A stretch of DNA of 64,000 nt. Source: Corynebacterium guangdongense. GTDB taxonomy: Bacteria; Actinomycetota; Actinomycetes; Mycobacteriales; Mycobacteriaceae. Below are positions 29,370 to 41,409 of this stretch, piece after piece. The DNA lies in the NCBI RefSeq assembly GCF_030408915.1, contig NZ_CP047654.1, forward strand, positions 2,170,001-2,234,000, given 5' to 3'. The position numbers and the translations under genes are program-made. Every line of letters begins with the position of its first letter. The first letter of the stretch is position 1. Below the pieces are notes generated by a model, which was not told where the DNA came from, made no database searches, and saw only the letters and a list, made by a program, of their open reading frames with translations.

Positions 29370-29430
29370 GTGGGGTGACCTCGTCTTACTGGGATATCTT
29401 GCTGGGCTGGCAAATGGTGTGCATGCCAGA

Positions 29431-30721
<1,291 letters not shown>

Positions 30722-31522
30722 ATGAGTAATCAGGAGTCAGGCATTCCCCAGGAGTCGGCGCAGTTCACCGCGTCCGGTGCCACGCCCCCGGCGGATTCCG
30801 CGGCGGCGCGGGTCACCAGCGTGGCGCTCGATTACTTCGCCGAATACGGCTACGAAGGGACCAAGCTGGAAAGCATCGCCCGCGACGCGGGGATGTCCAA
30901 GCGAATGATCCACTACCACTTCGGCGACAAGCGCGGGCTCTACGAGCAGGCGCTCATCGCGGCGATCAACCGTCTGCACCCGCTGCAGGACGCCTTCCTG
31001 GTGGAATCGGACGTCCCGGTCGAGGGCATGCGGGTGCTCGTCGACGCGCTCTTCGCCCAGTTCCTCCAGCACCCGGAGGCGGTGCGGATGATCGTCATGG
31101 AGAACCTCACCCAGGTGCTAGACATCGCCAGCCTCCCGCCCCTGTCGGATGAATCGACCATCAAGCTGCACGTGGACCGCCTGCTGCTCGCCGGCCAGGA
31201 CGCCGGGGCCTTCCGCCCGGGCATCAGCGCCGACGACATCTTCACGCTGGTCGCCTCGCTGGCGTTCTACCGGGTCACCAACACCAGGACGACCGCCAAC
31301 CTGTTCAACATCCACCTGGACAGCGAAGAGAACGTCGAGGGCGTCCACCGCATGATGATCGACTCGGTGCTGGCCTTCCTGACCTCGAACATCCCCAACA
31401 CGGGCCAGGCCAGCTACCTGGTGGCCGACAACGTGAGCCTGGGCCGGGAGGATTCGAGCGCCGACGGGGGCCTCTACGATCCCTCCAGCACGGCCGACCT
31501 CTTCGACGAGCCCTACGAATAA
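30722..31522 (+). CDS. TetR family transcriptional regulator
   Basis: A protein of 266 residues from the ATG at 30722, preceded by AAGAGAGAT. A ~28-residue low-complexity N-terminus is followed by the helix-turn-helix (VALDYFAEYGYEGTKLESIARDAGMSKRMIHYHFG, read as consecutive pieces). The effector domain resembles the AcrR/FadR-like group, with a hydrophilic C-terminal tail of about 45 residues. It is divergent from mdh and convergent with clpX. The target is unknown; autoregulation or mdh control are guesses from position. Confidence 0.88.
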   Translation: MSNQESGIPQESAQFTASGATPPADSAAARVTSVALDYFAEYGYEGTKLESIARDAGMSKRMIHYHFGDKRGLYEQALIAAINRLHPLQDAFLVESDVPVEGMRVLVDALFAQFLQHPEAVRMIVMENLTQVLDIASLPPLSDESTIKLHVDRLLLAGQDAGAFRPGISADDIFTLVASLAFYRVTNTRTTANLFNIHLDSEENVEGVHRMMIDSVLAFLTSNIPNTGQASYLVADNVSLGREDSSADGGLYDPSSTADLFDEPYE

Positions 31523-31535
31523 CGGATCAGGACAA

Positions 31536-31571
31536 GCACGGCCGACGCCCCGCCCGGGGCGTCGGCCGTGC
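31536..31571. terminator. Bidirectional terminator between TetR gene and clpX
   Basis: A 16-bp perfect GC-rich stem (GCACGGCCGACGCCCC paired with its complement) has a 4-base loop. It sits between two convergent stops (31522 and 31576). T runs are weak, but the position and stem are typical. Confidence 0.75.
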
Positions 31572-31575
31572 GTCG

Positions 31576-32892
<1,317 letters not shown>

Positions 32893-33108
32893 TCGGGTTT
32901 CGGTCTCGCTTCGTGTCGGGAACGTGTGCCTTCACTCTAGTAAAGAGGTCAAGTCGGCCCACCCGGGCCATGCGCCCGCCCGTCGTGGACGGCGAGCGCC
33001 CGGACACCGGGGGTGATAGGACGGTTGCCCCAGCGACGCGGGTCGCTTCCCCTGGCAGACTGTCGACGATCGCCACGCCACCCAACACCCCAGACACGGA
33101 GGGCCCCG

Positions 33109-34404
33109 ATGACGAACGTCGACAGCGACCTCTCGCAGGACACCGAACAGGACACCGAGCAGGGCGCCGGGTCCGCACCGACCCCCGCCTTCCCGCTCAG
33201 CGCGATTGAAAAGCCGCTCGCCCGGCCACCGGGCCTACGCGAGATCGCCCGCGACCTCACCCCGGAGGAGGCCGGCAACGGCCTGGTCGCGCTGATCTTC
33301 TCCGCCTCCGGCCCCCTGGCGGTGATTCTCGCCGCCGCCGCGGCGGGCGGGCTGAGCGCCGAGCAGTCCTCGTCGTGGATCTTCGGCGCCTTCTTCGGCA
33401 ACGGCCTGCTCACCCTGTTTCTGACCTGGTACTACCGCAGCCCCCAGGCCTACTTCTGGACCATCCCGGGCACGGTCCTGGCCGGCGATGCGCTGACCCA
33501 CCTCAGCTACGCGGAGGTCATCGGCGCCTATCTCGTCACCGGCGTCCTGGTCGCGGTCCTCGGCTGGACGGGCCTGGTGGGTCTGATCATGCGGGCCATC
33601 CCCCACTCGATCGTCATGGCGATGGTCGCCGGCGTCTTCCTGACCTTCGGACTCAACCTGGTCACCTCGACCGAGGCCTCCCCGCTGCTCGGCCTTCCCA
33701 TGATCGCGGTATTCGTCGCCCTGTCGATGATGCCGCGTCTGGGCGCCGTCTTCCCGCCCGCCCTGGCCGCCGCCGTGGTGGGCACGGTCATCGCGATCGT
33801 CGCCGGCCGCTTCGAAGGGGACGTGCTGGCCGACGGCGTCATCGCCCGCCCGGTCCTCACCGCCCCGGAGTTCAGCGTCGCCGCCATCGTCGAGCTGGTC
33901 ATTCCCCTGGCGATCACCGTCATCATCGTCCAGAACGGCCAGGGCGTGGCCGTCCTCAGCGCCGCCGGACACACGCAGGGCCCGAACCTCTCCGCCTTCG
34001 CCTCCGGCCTGTGGGCCATTCCCCAGGGCCTGATCGGCGCCTCCCCGACCTGCCTGACCGGCCCCACCAACGCCCTGCTCGTCACCTCCCGCCACGCCGA
34101 GCGCCACTACACCGCGGCGCTGACCAACGGCGCGACCGCTCTGCTGGTCGGCCTGATCGCCCCCATCACGGTCGCCTTCATGCTCGGCATGCCCGGCGAG
34201 TTCATCGCGGTGCTGGCCGGCGTCGCCATGCTGACCCCACTACGGGCGGCTTTCCTCGCGGCCTTCTCCGGCCGCACCTCCACCGGCGCGCTGGTCTGCC
34301 TGCTCGTCACCGTCGCCGACCTCACCCTGCTGGGAATCTCGGCGCCGTTCTGGGGCATCGTCATCGGCTGCCTCGTCGCCTGGCTGCTCGACCGCAGTTC
34401 CTGA
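33109..34404 (+). CDS. benE: BenE-type benzoate:H+ symporter
   Basis: Inner-membrane transporter of the BenE family, 431 residues, with 11-12 hydrophobic helices. A hydrophilic N-terminus of about 55 residues precedes the first helix (LVALIFSASGPLAVILAAA). ASPTCLTGPTNALLVTS is the conserved family segment. The ATG at 33109 has ACGGAGGG upstream. BenE proteins import benzoate. No benzoate dioxygenase genes are in the window, but the aromatic island starts 5 kb downstream, so its substrate could be another aromatic acid. Confidence 0.88.
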   Translation: MTNVDSDLSQDTEQDTEQGAGSAPTPAFPLSAIEKPLARPPGLREIARDLTPEEAGNGLVALIFSASGPLAVILAAAAAGGLSAEQSSSWIFGAFFGNGLLTLFLTWYYRSPQAYFWTIPGTVLAGDALTHLSYAEVIGAYLVTGVLVAVLGWTGLVGLIMRAIPHSIVMAMVAGVFLTFGLNLVTSTEASPLLGLPMIAVFVALSMMPRLGAVFPPALAAAVVGTVIAIVAGRFEGDVLADGVIARPVLTAPEFSVAAIVELVIPLAITVIIVQNGQGVAVLSAAGHTQGPNLSAFASGLWAIPQGLIGASPTCLTGPTNALLVTSRHAERHYTAALTNGATALLVGLIAPITVAFMLGMPGEFIAVLAGVAMLTPLRAAFLAAFSGRTSTGALVCLLVTVADLTLLGISAPFWGIVIGCLVAWLLDRSS

Positions 34405-34415
34405 GCCGGGAACCG

Positions 34416-35678
34416 CTAGCCACGGATCACGTCCGCCAGGCGGCCCAGGGCGGTGCGCAGCCGGGCGTCGTCGAGCCCGCCGACCCCGAGCACGACGCCA
34501 CCGCGCTCCGAGGCGGTCCAGTAGTCAGCCAGCCCCGCGACCCCGAAGCCCGCCGCTCGGCACCGCGCGACGACGTGCTCCTCCACCGTGCGGTTCGCTA
34601 CCTCGATGACCGCGTGGAGGCCGCCGTCCATGGGAACGGCCTCCGGCAGCACTTCGCTGACGATCCGGCGGCGGCGCCGGTAGATGCGGCGCATTTTGGC
34701 GGTATGCCGACGCAGCCCGTCCTCCGCCATGAAATTCGCCATCGCGTCCTGCACCACCCCCGAGACCGGGGCGGTCGCCGCACCCGCAGCCTCCACGAGG
34801 TGCTCCGGGACGATGAGGAACCCCAGGCCCAGCGCGGGGGTCAGCGTCTTGGCGAAGGACCCGAGCAGTACCGCGTGTTCATCGAGGCCGGCCAGCGCGG
34901 CGTGGGCGGGGCGCAGCTCCGAGTCGTAGTCGTCCTCGACGATGAGCGCGCCGGAGCCGCGCGCCCACTCGATGAGCTCCAGGCGCCGCGACGCGGGCAT
35001 CTGCGTGCCGGTGGGATAGAGGTGGTTGGGCATGACCAGGACGACGGAGGGGTTGGCCTCGGCGAGCGCGGTGACCGACATGCCCTCGGCGTCGGCGGCG
35101 ATGGGCACGACCTCCCGACCGAGCGCGCGCGGCACCGCGTGGAGGGTGGGAAAACCCGGGTCGTCGACGCCGACGGGCCCCTCGGTCACGCCCATGATGG
35201 TGCGTAGCCCGTCGCGGGCGCCCGCGGTGATGACGACGTTGTCCGCGGTCACGGAGACCGAACGGGTCAACCGGACATGGTCGGCGATCTGCTGGCGCAG
35301 CCGCCGTGACCCGGGGGCCGGGTGCGCCGCGGGTTCGGCGGCGGCCATCCGCCAGGCCGCGCGCCAGGTGTGGGTGGCCAGCTCGCTGGTGTCGGGCACG
35401 CCCGGGGCCAGGAGGGTGGCCGCGCTCCGCACCGGCCGCACCGCGGTGCGGGCACGGCGGGCCGGCAGATCGGGGTTGACGCGGGTGCCCCCGCGGTCCG
35501 CGACGAGGAAACCCTCTCCGACCAGCTGCTCGTACGCCGTGACGACGGAGCCCCGGGACACCCCCATCTGTTTGGCCAGCGTACGGGTGGATTCCAGGCG
35601 GTCGCCGGGACTGAGTGTGCCGTCGTCGAGACGGCCGCGGACCAGGTCGACGATGCGCGCCGGGAGGGACTGGGTCAT
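34416..35678 (-). CDS. pdxR: MocR-type (GntR/aminotransferase) regulator PdxR
   Basis: A protein of 420 residues with a GntR winged helix at the N-terminus (LESTRTLAKQMGVSRGSVVTAYEQL) fused to an aminotransferase fold. The PLP lysine is in LLGSFAKTLTPALGLGF. In C. glutamicum PdxR activates the pyridoxal phosphate synthase genes. Here it is divergent from pdxS with 68 bases between starts, which supports the name. The ATG at 35678 is chosen because the GntR domain begins right after it. It ends 11 bases from the benE stop. Confidence 0.9.
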   Translation of the reverse strand: MTQSLPARIVDLVRGRLDDGTLSPGDRLESTRTLAKQMGVSRGSVVTAYEQLVGEGFLVADRGGTRVNPDLPARRARTAVRPVRSAATLLAPGVPDTSELATHTWRAAWRMAAAEPAAHPAPGSRRLRQQIADHVRLTRSVSVTADNVVITAGARDGLRTIMGVTEGPVGVDDPGFPTLHAVPRALGREVVPIAADAEGMSVTALAEANPSVVLVMPNHLYPTGTQMPASRRLELIEWARGSGALIVEDDYDSELRPAHAALAGLDEHAVLLGSFAKTLTPALGLGFLIVPEHLVEAAGAATAPVSGVVQDAMANFMAEDGLRRHTAKMRRIYRRRRRIVSEVLPEAVPMDGGLHAVIEVANRTVEEHVVARCRAAGFGVAGLADYWTASERGGVVLGVGGLDDARLRTALGRLADVIRG

Positions 35679-35723
35679 GTGGTCCAAAATTCCTGTCAGT
35701 TTTTGGCCTTCATCGTAGTCCAC
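35679..35723. promoter_or_regulatory. Candidate PdxR binding region between pdxR and pdxS
   Basis: Two related octamers face each other: GTGGTCCA on the plus strand at 35679-35686 and GTGGACTA on the minus strand at 35716-35723, with centres 37 bp apart. I recall a GTGG-W-CTA-like motif for C. glutamicum PdxR; that memory was not checked. One box touches the pdxR start codon, which would allow self-repression. Confidence 0.5.
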
Positions 35724-35746
35724 GGCGTTGCGCACAATGAACCACC

Positions 35747-36643
<897 letters not shown>

Positions 36644-37777
36644 TCACTCCGTCCTCGAACCGCCGCCCCGACCGCCCCGACCGCCCCGGCGACGCCTCCT
36701 GCGTCGCCGGGGCGCCGTCGTCTTCACGGCGGACGTGACGCCCGTGGCGTCGCGCAGCGACTTGTCGATCCCCTTCTTCAGGGCCGCCTCCGACGCCTCC
36801 CGCGGGTGAATCGTCGCCCGCATCGCCAGGTAGGCGATCTGGTCGGCGGCCTTGTTCAGGGGATCGCCGGAATGGCCGAGCACCCGCTCGATGCGCAGAT
36901 CCATCGACTCCTTCGCCGCCTTCCACGCCCGGTGATACTCGCTACGGACACTGCCCCGGATGCCGCCCCGGCGCCGACCGTCGGAGCCCCGCTTGTGCAT
37001 GCCGGTCGCGGCCGCCAGCGCCCCGGCCGAGTCGCTCTCGATGACCGCCGACTTCGCCCCGACCCGCACCGCGTAGCGCAGCGCCTTCGTCAGCGCCACC
37101 ATCTCCAGGTCGTCGATGCTCGCCGAGGTGGACCTGGTCTCCACCTCGAAATCCCCCGTCGAGGCCACAAAACACACGCTGCCCGTGGAATGGGTGTCGG
37201 AGGAGGCGTCGCAGGAGATCGTCACCGTCTCGACCTGGGTCGCCTCCATCCGGGAATAGCTCGGCAGCCAGCGGGTCTCCGGCGCCGCCGCCCGCGCCTC
37301 CTGCTGCCGCCGACGACGCTCCTGACCCGACACCTGGATCGTCGTCGCCTTCCGACGTCGTTGCATGATGCTGTTGGCCCGGCGCACCGCCCGGTTCTGC
37401 GGGGAGAAGGACCCCGACACGTCGAAACCGGCCTTCTCCAGCAGGGAACGCAGCGCCATCTGCCGCTTGCCGGTCACCACCCACACGTTGCGGGGCGACA
37501 GGCGCAGCCGCTGCAGCTCCTGCTGCAGCGCCTCGACGGCCAGCGGGTCCGGGTCCCGCTTCGCGACCCCGTCCTCCAGCACCGCCCGCTTGCCCTTGCC
37601 GCCGTCGACGGCGATGATCCAGCCCTGCTTGTCCGCGTCCTTGCCCGACTTCCACGGCTCCTCCCACATCGCGATCGCGACGTGGACCGGGCGGGCCACC
37701 TGCCCGGCGGTCACCTCGCGGGTGGCATAGGTCCGCGAGGACGAACCACCCAACTCACCCAGCGAAATCTTGTCCAT
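36644..37777 (-). CDS. RNase HI-fold protein with unusual N-terminal domain and Arg/Gly-rich tail
   Basis: A protein of about 377 residues. Residues ~190-320 form an RNase H domain: ISCDASSD (first Asp), DDLEMVALTKAL (Glu), VIESDSAGAL (second Asp) and GHSGDPLNKAADQIAYLA (His and last Asp). The D-E-D-D set is intact, so RNA:DNA hybrid cleavage is likely. The N-terminal ~115 residues (AIAMWEEPWKSG, WVVTGKRQMALRSLLEKAGF) are not known to me. The last ~25 residues are almost only Arg and Gly. The start is ATG 37777 with GGAGG close by, or GTG 37786. The stop touches the pdxS stop. Confidence 0.78.
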   Translation of the reverse strand: MDKISLGELGGSSSRTYATREVTAGQVARPVHVAIAMWEEPWKSGKDADKQGWIIAVDGGKGKRAVLEDGVAKRDPDPLAVEALQQELQRLRLSPRNVWVVTGKRQMALRSLLEKAGFDVSGSFSPQNRAVRRANSIMQRRRKATTIQVSGQERRRRQQEARAAAPETRWLPSYSRMEATQVETVTISCDASSDTHSTGSVCFVASTGDFEVETRSTSASIDDLEMVALTKALRYAVRVGAKSAVIESDSAGALAAATGMHKRGSDGRRRGGIRGSVRSEYHRAWKAAKESMDLRIERVLGHSGDPLNKAADQIAYLAMRATIHPREASEAALKKGIDKSLRDATGVTSAVKTTAPRRRRRRRRGGRGGRGGGSRTE

Positions 37778-37855
37778 GTCCTCCACGGTATCGGTATCCG
37801 GGCCGGCGCCTCACATCGGCACTGGTGCCGGTCGTCTTCCAGGCCAGCCCCTCGG

Positions 37856-38989
37856 CTAGGGCCCGGTGATTTCCATGCCCGCGTCCCGGAGGCGCTCGAC
37901 GTAGGCCTCGCCCAGCGTCGCCGGCGTCCCCACTCCCGGGGCGCCGGCGCCATCGAGAAGCGAGTACGCGGCCTCGACGATCATGAGCGCGGCGCCCTCG
38001 TAGCCGGGGTCCATGTCGAGCCGGACCCGCACGGCCGCGCCGCTGTCGACGTCGGTGGTCGTGACGGTGAAGGAGCCCTTCTCGCGTTGCGCCCGGGACG
38101 GTCCCTCCCCCGGTTTCGGCAGGAAGCGGCGCATGATCGCACGCCCCCACTTGCGCCGGATGAGCTGCGCGATCAGAACCAGCCCGAGGGCGAACCCGGC
38201 GGTCCGGATGCGGCCGCCGATGCGCTGGTACTCGACGTAGCTGAAGTTCTCCCCGTAGTCGAGCAGCTGCGCGGACCGCCGCACCAGGCGCGTGTTGTAG
38301 CCGGCCATGAAGAAGGGCGCGTCCCAGGGCCGGAAACCCGTGGCCACCACCCGCTGATCCGAGCTCTCCCCGGGAGCCAGGGCGAAGGGGGAACGGATCG
38401 CCTGCCGACGCTCCGGGGACGAGATCTCTGAACTGGCCGCCTGGTAGGAGTCCAGCATCGAGGCGACAGTGCCGCCGGAGACGCCGCCGTTGAGGTCGGA
38501 GATGACCATTTCCACCTCGCCCAGCTCGTCGACCATCCGGCTGAGCTGGAAAACGGCGATGTCGGAGGGGACGGAGTCGAAGCCGGCGGAGTGGATGATC
38601 CTCGCGCCGCTGTCGCGGGCGATGTCGTCCAGCTCGACGACACTGTCGTGGACGAACACGACCTCGCCACACAGGTCGACGTAGTCGGTGCCGTTCTCGG
38701 CGCAGGCGCGGATCAGGGTGCGGCCGTGGAGGTTGTAGGGCCCGACCGTGGTCAGGACGACCTTCGCCGAGCGTGCCAGCCTGGCCATGGCGTCGGCGTC
38801 GGCCGCGTCGGCGACGATCATGGGATAGGGCGCATCGAGCGCGGCCAGCTTCCTCCGGTTGCGCCCGGCCACGGCGATCCGCATGCCGTCGGGGGCGGTC
38901 CGGCACACGTAGTCGACGATGAGCTTGCCGACGAAACTCGCGGCCCCGAATATGACGAGGTCATAGGACGGCTGACTGGGCTGTGTCAT
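37856..38989 (-). CDS. Saccharopine-dehydrogenase-like / trans-acting enoyl reductase family oxidoreductase
   Basis: A protein of 377 residues with an N-terminal NAD(P)-binding Rossmann motif (VIFGAASFVGKLIVDYV) and AVAGRNRRKLAAL. The family includes mycobacterial trans-acting enoyl reductases for complex lipids and Rv2449c, which lies next to valS in M. tuberculosis. The middle has TVGPYNLHGRTLIRACAENG and DYVDLCGE, both typical. The real substrate in corynebacteria is unknown. The ATG is at 38989. It precedes the RNase H-like gene on the same strand by 78 bases. Confidence 0.87.
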   Translation of the reverse strand: MTQPSQPSYDLVIFGAASFVGKLIVDYVCRTAPDGMRIAVAGRNRRKLAALDAPYPMIVADAADADAMARLARSAKVVLTTVGPYNLHGRTLIRACAENGTDYVDLCGEVVFVHDSVVELDDIARDSGARIIHSAGFDSVPSDIAVFQLSRMVDELGEVEMVISDLNGGVSGGTVASMLDSYQAASSEISSPERRQAIRSPFALAPGESSDQRVVATGFRPWDAPFFMAGYNTRLVRRSAQLLDYGENFSYVEYQRIGGRIRTAGFALGLVLIAQLIRRKWGRAIMRRFLPKPGEGPSRAQREKGSFTVTTTDVDSGAAVRVRLDMDPGYEGAALMIVEAAYSLLDGAGAPGVGTPATLGEAYVERLRDAGMEITGP

Positions 38990-39093
38990 GCCCTAGATGG
39001 TAGGTGCGTTACCCGGGCCTCGCCATCACGGGGCCGTCGCACCGCCGGTGCACAGCCATTGCACAGTCCCGGAACCTCCTGGGCGGGAGGAAA

Positions 39094-39171
39094 TGTAATA
39101 TGACGCCCCGCAGCTCCCGTCTTCTCGTGTAATTGCACGAGAAGACGGGAGCCGAGGGACGCCGTATTACA
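39094..39171. repeat. Long imperfect palindrome between pcaJ and the oxidoreductase gene
   Basis: Two 36-base arms (39094-39129 and 39136-39171) flank a 6-base loop. The inner 17 bp (GCTCCCGTCTTCTCGTG) are perfect; the outer parts match with five mismatches and end in TGTAATA/TATTACA. It lies 54 bases after the pcaJ stop. It could be the pcaIJ 3' end, but it has no T run and is far longer than a normal terminator. Confidence 0.75.
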
Positions 39172-39224
39172 GACGCGCCCGTGTCAACGAAGACCGGGCG
39201 GCCGGGCCGATCACCGACGAGACG

Positions 39225-39863
39225 CTAGACGGCGACCTCGAAGTCGGCCTCGGTGACGGCGCGGACGGAGTCCACGCTCTCACCCTCGGCGACCTCGACG
39301 AGGGTCAGACCCTTGTCCTTGTCCACGGTGAACACCGCGTAGTTGGTCACGATGAGATCGACGCACTTGGCGCCGGTCAGCGGGAGCTTGCACACCGGAA
39401 GGATCTTGGACTCGCCCTTCTTGGTGGTGTGGTCCATCATGACGATGATCTTCTTGGCGCCGTGGACCAGGTCCATCGCGCCGCCCATGCCCTTGACCAT
39501 CTTGCCCGGAATCATCCAGTTGGCGAGGTCACCGTGCTCGGAGACCTCCATGGCGCCGAGGACGGCGACGTCGATGGAGCGCGAACGGATCATGGCGAAG
39601 GAGTCGGAGGAGGAGAAGAAGCTCGCGCCCTCCCCGGCGGTGATGGTCTCCTTGCCGGCGTTGATCATCTGCGGATCGACGTCCTCGTCCAACGGGTACG
39701 GGCCGACGCCGAGAATGCCGTTCTCGGAGTGCAGGACGACCTCGAGGTCCTCGGGCAGGTAGCCCGGAATGAGGGTCGGCATGCCGATGCCGAGGTTGAC
39801 GTACTGGCCGTTCTCCAGCTCGAGTGCCGCGCGGGCGGCCATCTGCTCACGTGTCCAGGTCAT
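39225..39863 (-). CDS. pcaJ: 3-oxoadipate CoA-transferase, beta subunit
   Basis: Transfers CoA from succinyl-CoA to beta-ketoadipate together with PcaI. It has 212 residues. The CoA-transferase SENG motif is seen as [14 protein letters not shown] and carries the catalytic glutamate; [16 protein letters not shown] is a second signature. Its ATG overlaps the pcaI stop (TAATG). Together with pcaI it is divergent from pcaRFD. Confidence 0.94.
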   Translation of the reverse strand: MTWTREQMAARAALELENGQYVNLGIGMPTLIPGYLPEDLEVVLHSENGILGVGPYPLDEDVDPQMINAGKETITAGEGASFFSSSDSFAMIRSRSIDVAVLGAMEVSEHGDLANWMIPGKMVKGMGGAMDLVHGAKKIIVMMDHTTKKGESKILPVCKLPLTGAKCVDLIVTNYAVFTVDKDKGLTLVEVAEGESVDSVRAVTEADFEVAV

Positions 39864-40606
39864 TAGTTACGCACCGTCCTGTTCTCGATACCGGTTTCCT
39901 GCGGGCCGACGACCACGACGCGGTCGACGTAGATGCCGGGCAGGTGGACCTCGTCCGGGTGGATTTCGTCGACCTTCTCCTCGACCTGGGCGATGGTGAT
40001 CTTGCCGGCCATCGCCGCGTCCGGGTTGAAGTTGCGGGCGGTCTTCTCGAAGACGAGGTTGCCGAAGCGGTCGGCCTTGGCGGCGTGGACGAAGGCGAAG
40101 TCCGTGCGGATGGATTCCTCGAGCACGTAGAGCTCACCGTTGAACTCGCGGGTCTCCTTGGGCTTGGAGGTTTCGACGATCTCGCCCTCGGCGTTGTAGC
40201 GGACCGGCAGTCCGCCGTCGGCCAGCTGCGTGCCGACGCCGGCCTTGGTGTAGAACGCCGGGATGCCCGCGCCGCCGGCGCGCATGCGCTCGGCGAGGGT
40301 GCCCTGCGGGGTGAACTCGACCGAGAGCTCACCGGAGAGGTACTGGCGGGCGTACTCCTTGTTCGAACCGATGTAGGAGCCGATGGAACGGGTGATCTTG
40401 CCGTCTGCCAGCAGCAGGCCGAGGCCGAAGCCGTCGGTGCCGAGGTTGTTGGAGACGATGGTCAGGTCACCGGCCCCCTGGCTGCGCAGGGCGTCGATGA
40501 GGCGGGCGGGGATGCCGACGAGGCCGAAACCACCGACGGCGATTGACGCCCCGTCGGAAATGTCGGCCACCGCATCACTGATTGATTCGATGGTCTTGTC
40601 AAGCAT
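39863..40606 (-). CDS. pcaI: 3-oxoadipate CoA-transferase, alpha subunit
   Basis: Partner of PcaJ, 247 residues. The signature [21 protein letters not shown] is near the N-terminus (residues 23-43), and [20 protein letters not shown] follows. The ATG at 40606 is chosen; sequence upstream of it is the promoter region shared with pcaR. Cleavage of the product by PcaF gives succinyl-CoA and acetyl-CoA. Confidence 0.94.
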   Translation of the reverse strand: MLDKTIESISDAVADISDGASIAVGGFGLVGIPARLIDALRSQGAGDLTIVSNNLGTDGFGLGLLLADGKITRSIGSYIGSNKEYARQYLSGELSVEFTPQGTLAERMRAGGAGIPAFYTKAGVGTQLADGGLPVRYNAEGEIVETSKPKETREFNGELYVLEESIRTDFAFVHAAKADRFGNLVFEKTARNFNPDAAMAGKITIAQVEEKVDEIHPDEVHLPGIYVDRVVVVGPQETGIENRTVRN

Positions 40607-40617
40607 GATTCTCAGCG

Positions 40618-40652
40618 TACACTGGAGTTCGGTGAACGCACAAGGGTTCACC
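40618..40652. promoter_or_regulatory. pcaI/pcaR divergent promoter and candidate PcaR operator
   Basis: Only 70 bases separate the two starts. A TACACT -10-like hexamer for pcaR is at 40618-40623. The inverted repeat GGTGAAC - 8 bases - GTTCACC (40631-40652) follows and has the size of an IclR-type operator. A regulator bound there would block both directions. Confidence 0.55.
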
Positions 40653-40676
40653 AAGCGAACAGAAAGGGGTCCGGCC

Positions 40677-41390
40677 ATGGGCACACCCGCACCGGCGTCC
40701 GACACCCACGTGCAGTCTTTTGCCCGTGGGCTGCGCGTCATCACGACCTTCGACGCCACCCGTCCCCGGCAGACGCTCACGCAGGTCGCCGGCGCCAGCG
40801 GTCTGGCCCGGGCCACCGTCCGCCGCCTCCTGCTGACGCTGGTGGACCTCGGTTACGCCGCCACCGACGGCTCGACCTTCTGGCTGACCCCGAGCATCCT
40901 GGAGCTGGGCTTCGCCTACGTCTCCTCGCTCCAGCTGCCGGAGATCGCCCAGCCCCACCTGGAGCAGCTCTCCCGCGTGGTCGGCGAGTCCTCGTCGATG
41001 TCCATCCTCGACGGCGAGGATATCGTGTACGTCGCCCGCGTGCCGGTCACCCGCATCATGAGCCTGACCATCACGGTCGGCACGCGGCTGCCCGCGGAAC
41101 CCACGGCGATGGGCCGGGTGCTGCTCGCCGGGCTTGACGACGCCCCCGCCGACCCCCTCCTGGCCGAGATCCGACGGCAGGGCTACGCCGTCGTCGACCA
41201 GGAGTTGGAGTCGGGGCTGCGCGCGGTCGCCGCCCCGGTCCTCGACGCCACGGGGGCGACGGTCGCGGCGGTCAACATCGCCACCTCCGCCTCCTCTTAC
41301 ACCCTCACCGAACTGCACGAACGGGTCGCCCCCGCGGTCGTCGAAACGGCCCGGCTCATCAGCCACGACCTCAAGACCACCACCAAGTAA
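40677..41390 (+). CDS. pcaR: IclR family regulator of the beta-ketoadipate pathway
   Basis: A protein of 237 residues. The N-terminal winged helix (LTQVAGASGLARATVRRLLLTLVDLGY) is followed by the IclR effector domain (SSMSILDGEDIVYVARVP, LPAEPTAMGRVLLAGL). Between pcaI and pcaF it holds the position of C. glutamicum pcaR, a repressor of the pca genes. The ATG at 40677 has AGAAAGG upstream. It is followed by pcaF after 19 bases. Confidence 0.92.
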   Translation: MGTPAPASDTHVQSFARGLRVITTFDATRPRQTLTQVAGASGLARATVRRLLLTLVDLGYAATDGSTFWLTPSILELGFAYVSSLQLPEIAQPHLEQLSRVVGESSSMSILDGEDIVYVARVPVTRIMSLTITVGTRLPAEPTAMGRVLLAGLDDAPADPLLAEIRRQGYAVVDQELESGLRAVAAPVLDATGATVAAVNIATSASSYTLTELHERVAPAVVETARLISHDLKTTTK

Positions 41391-41409
41391 CAAGTAAAGG
41401 AACATCATC

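Noticed and set aside
33109..34404. Start of a benzoate dioxygenase (ben) operon
   Set aside because: Only the transporter is present; the next genes are pdxR and pdxS.
38990..39224. tRNA or small stable RNA at the long palindrome
   Set aside because: The shape is one long hairpin and not a cloverleaf, and no tRNA consensus is visible.
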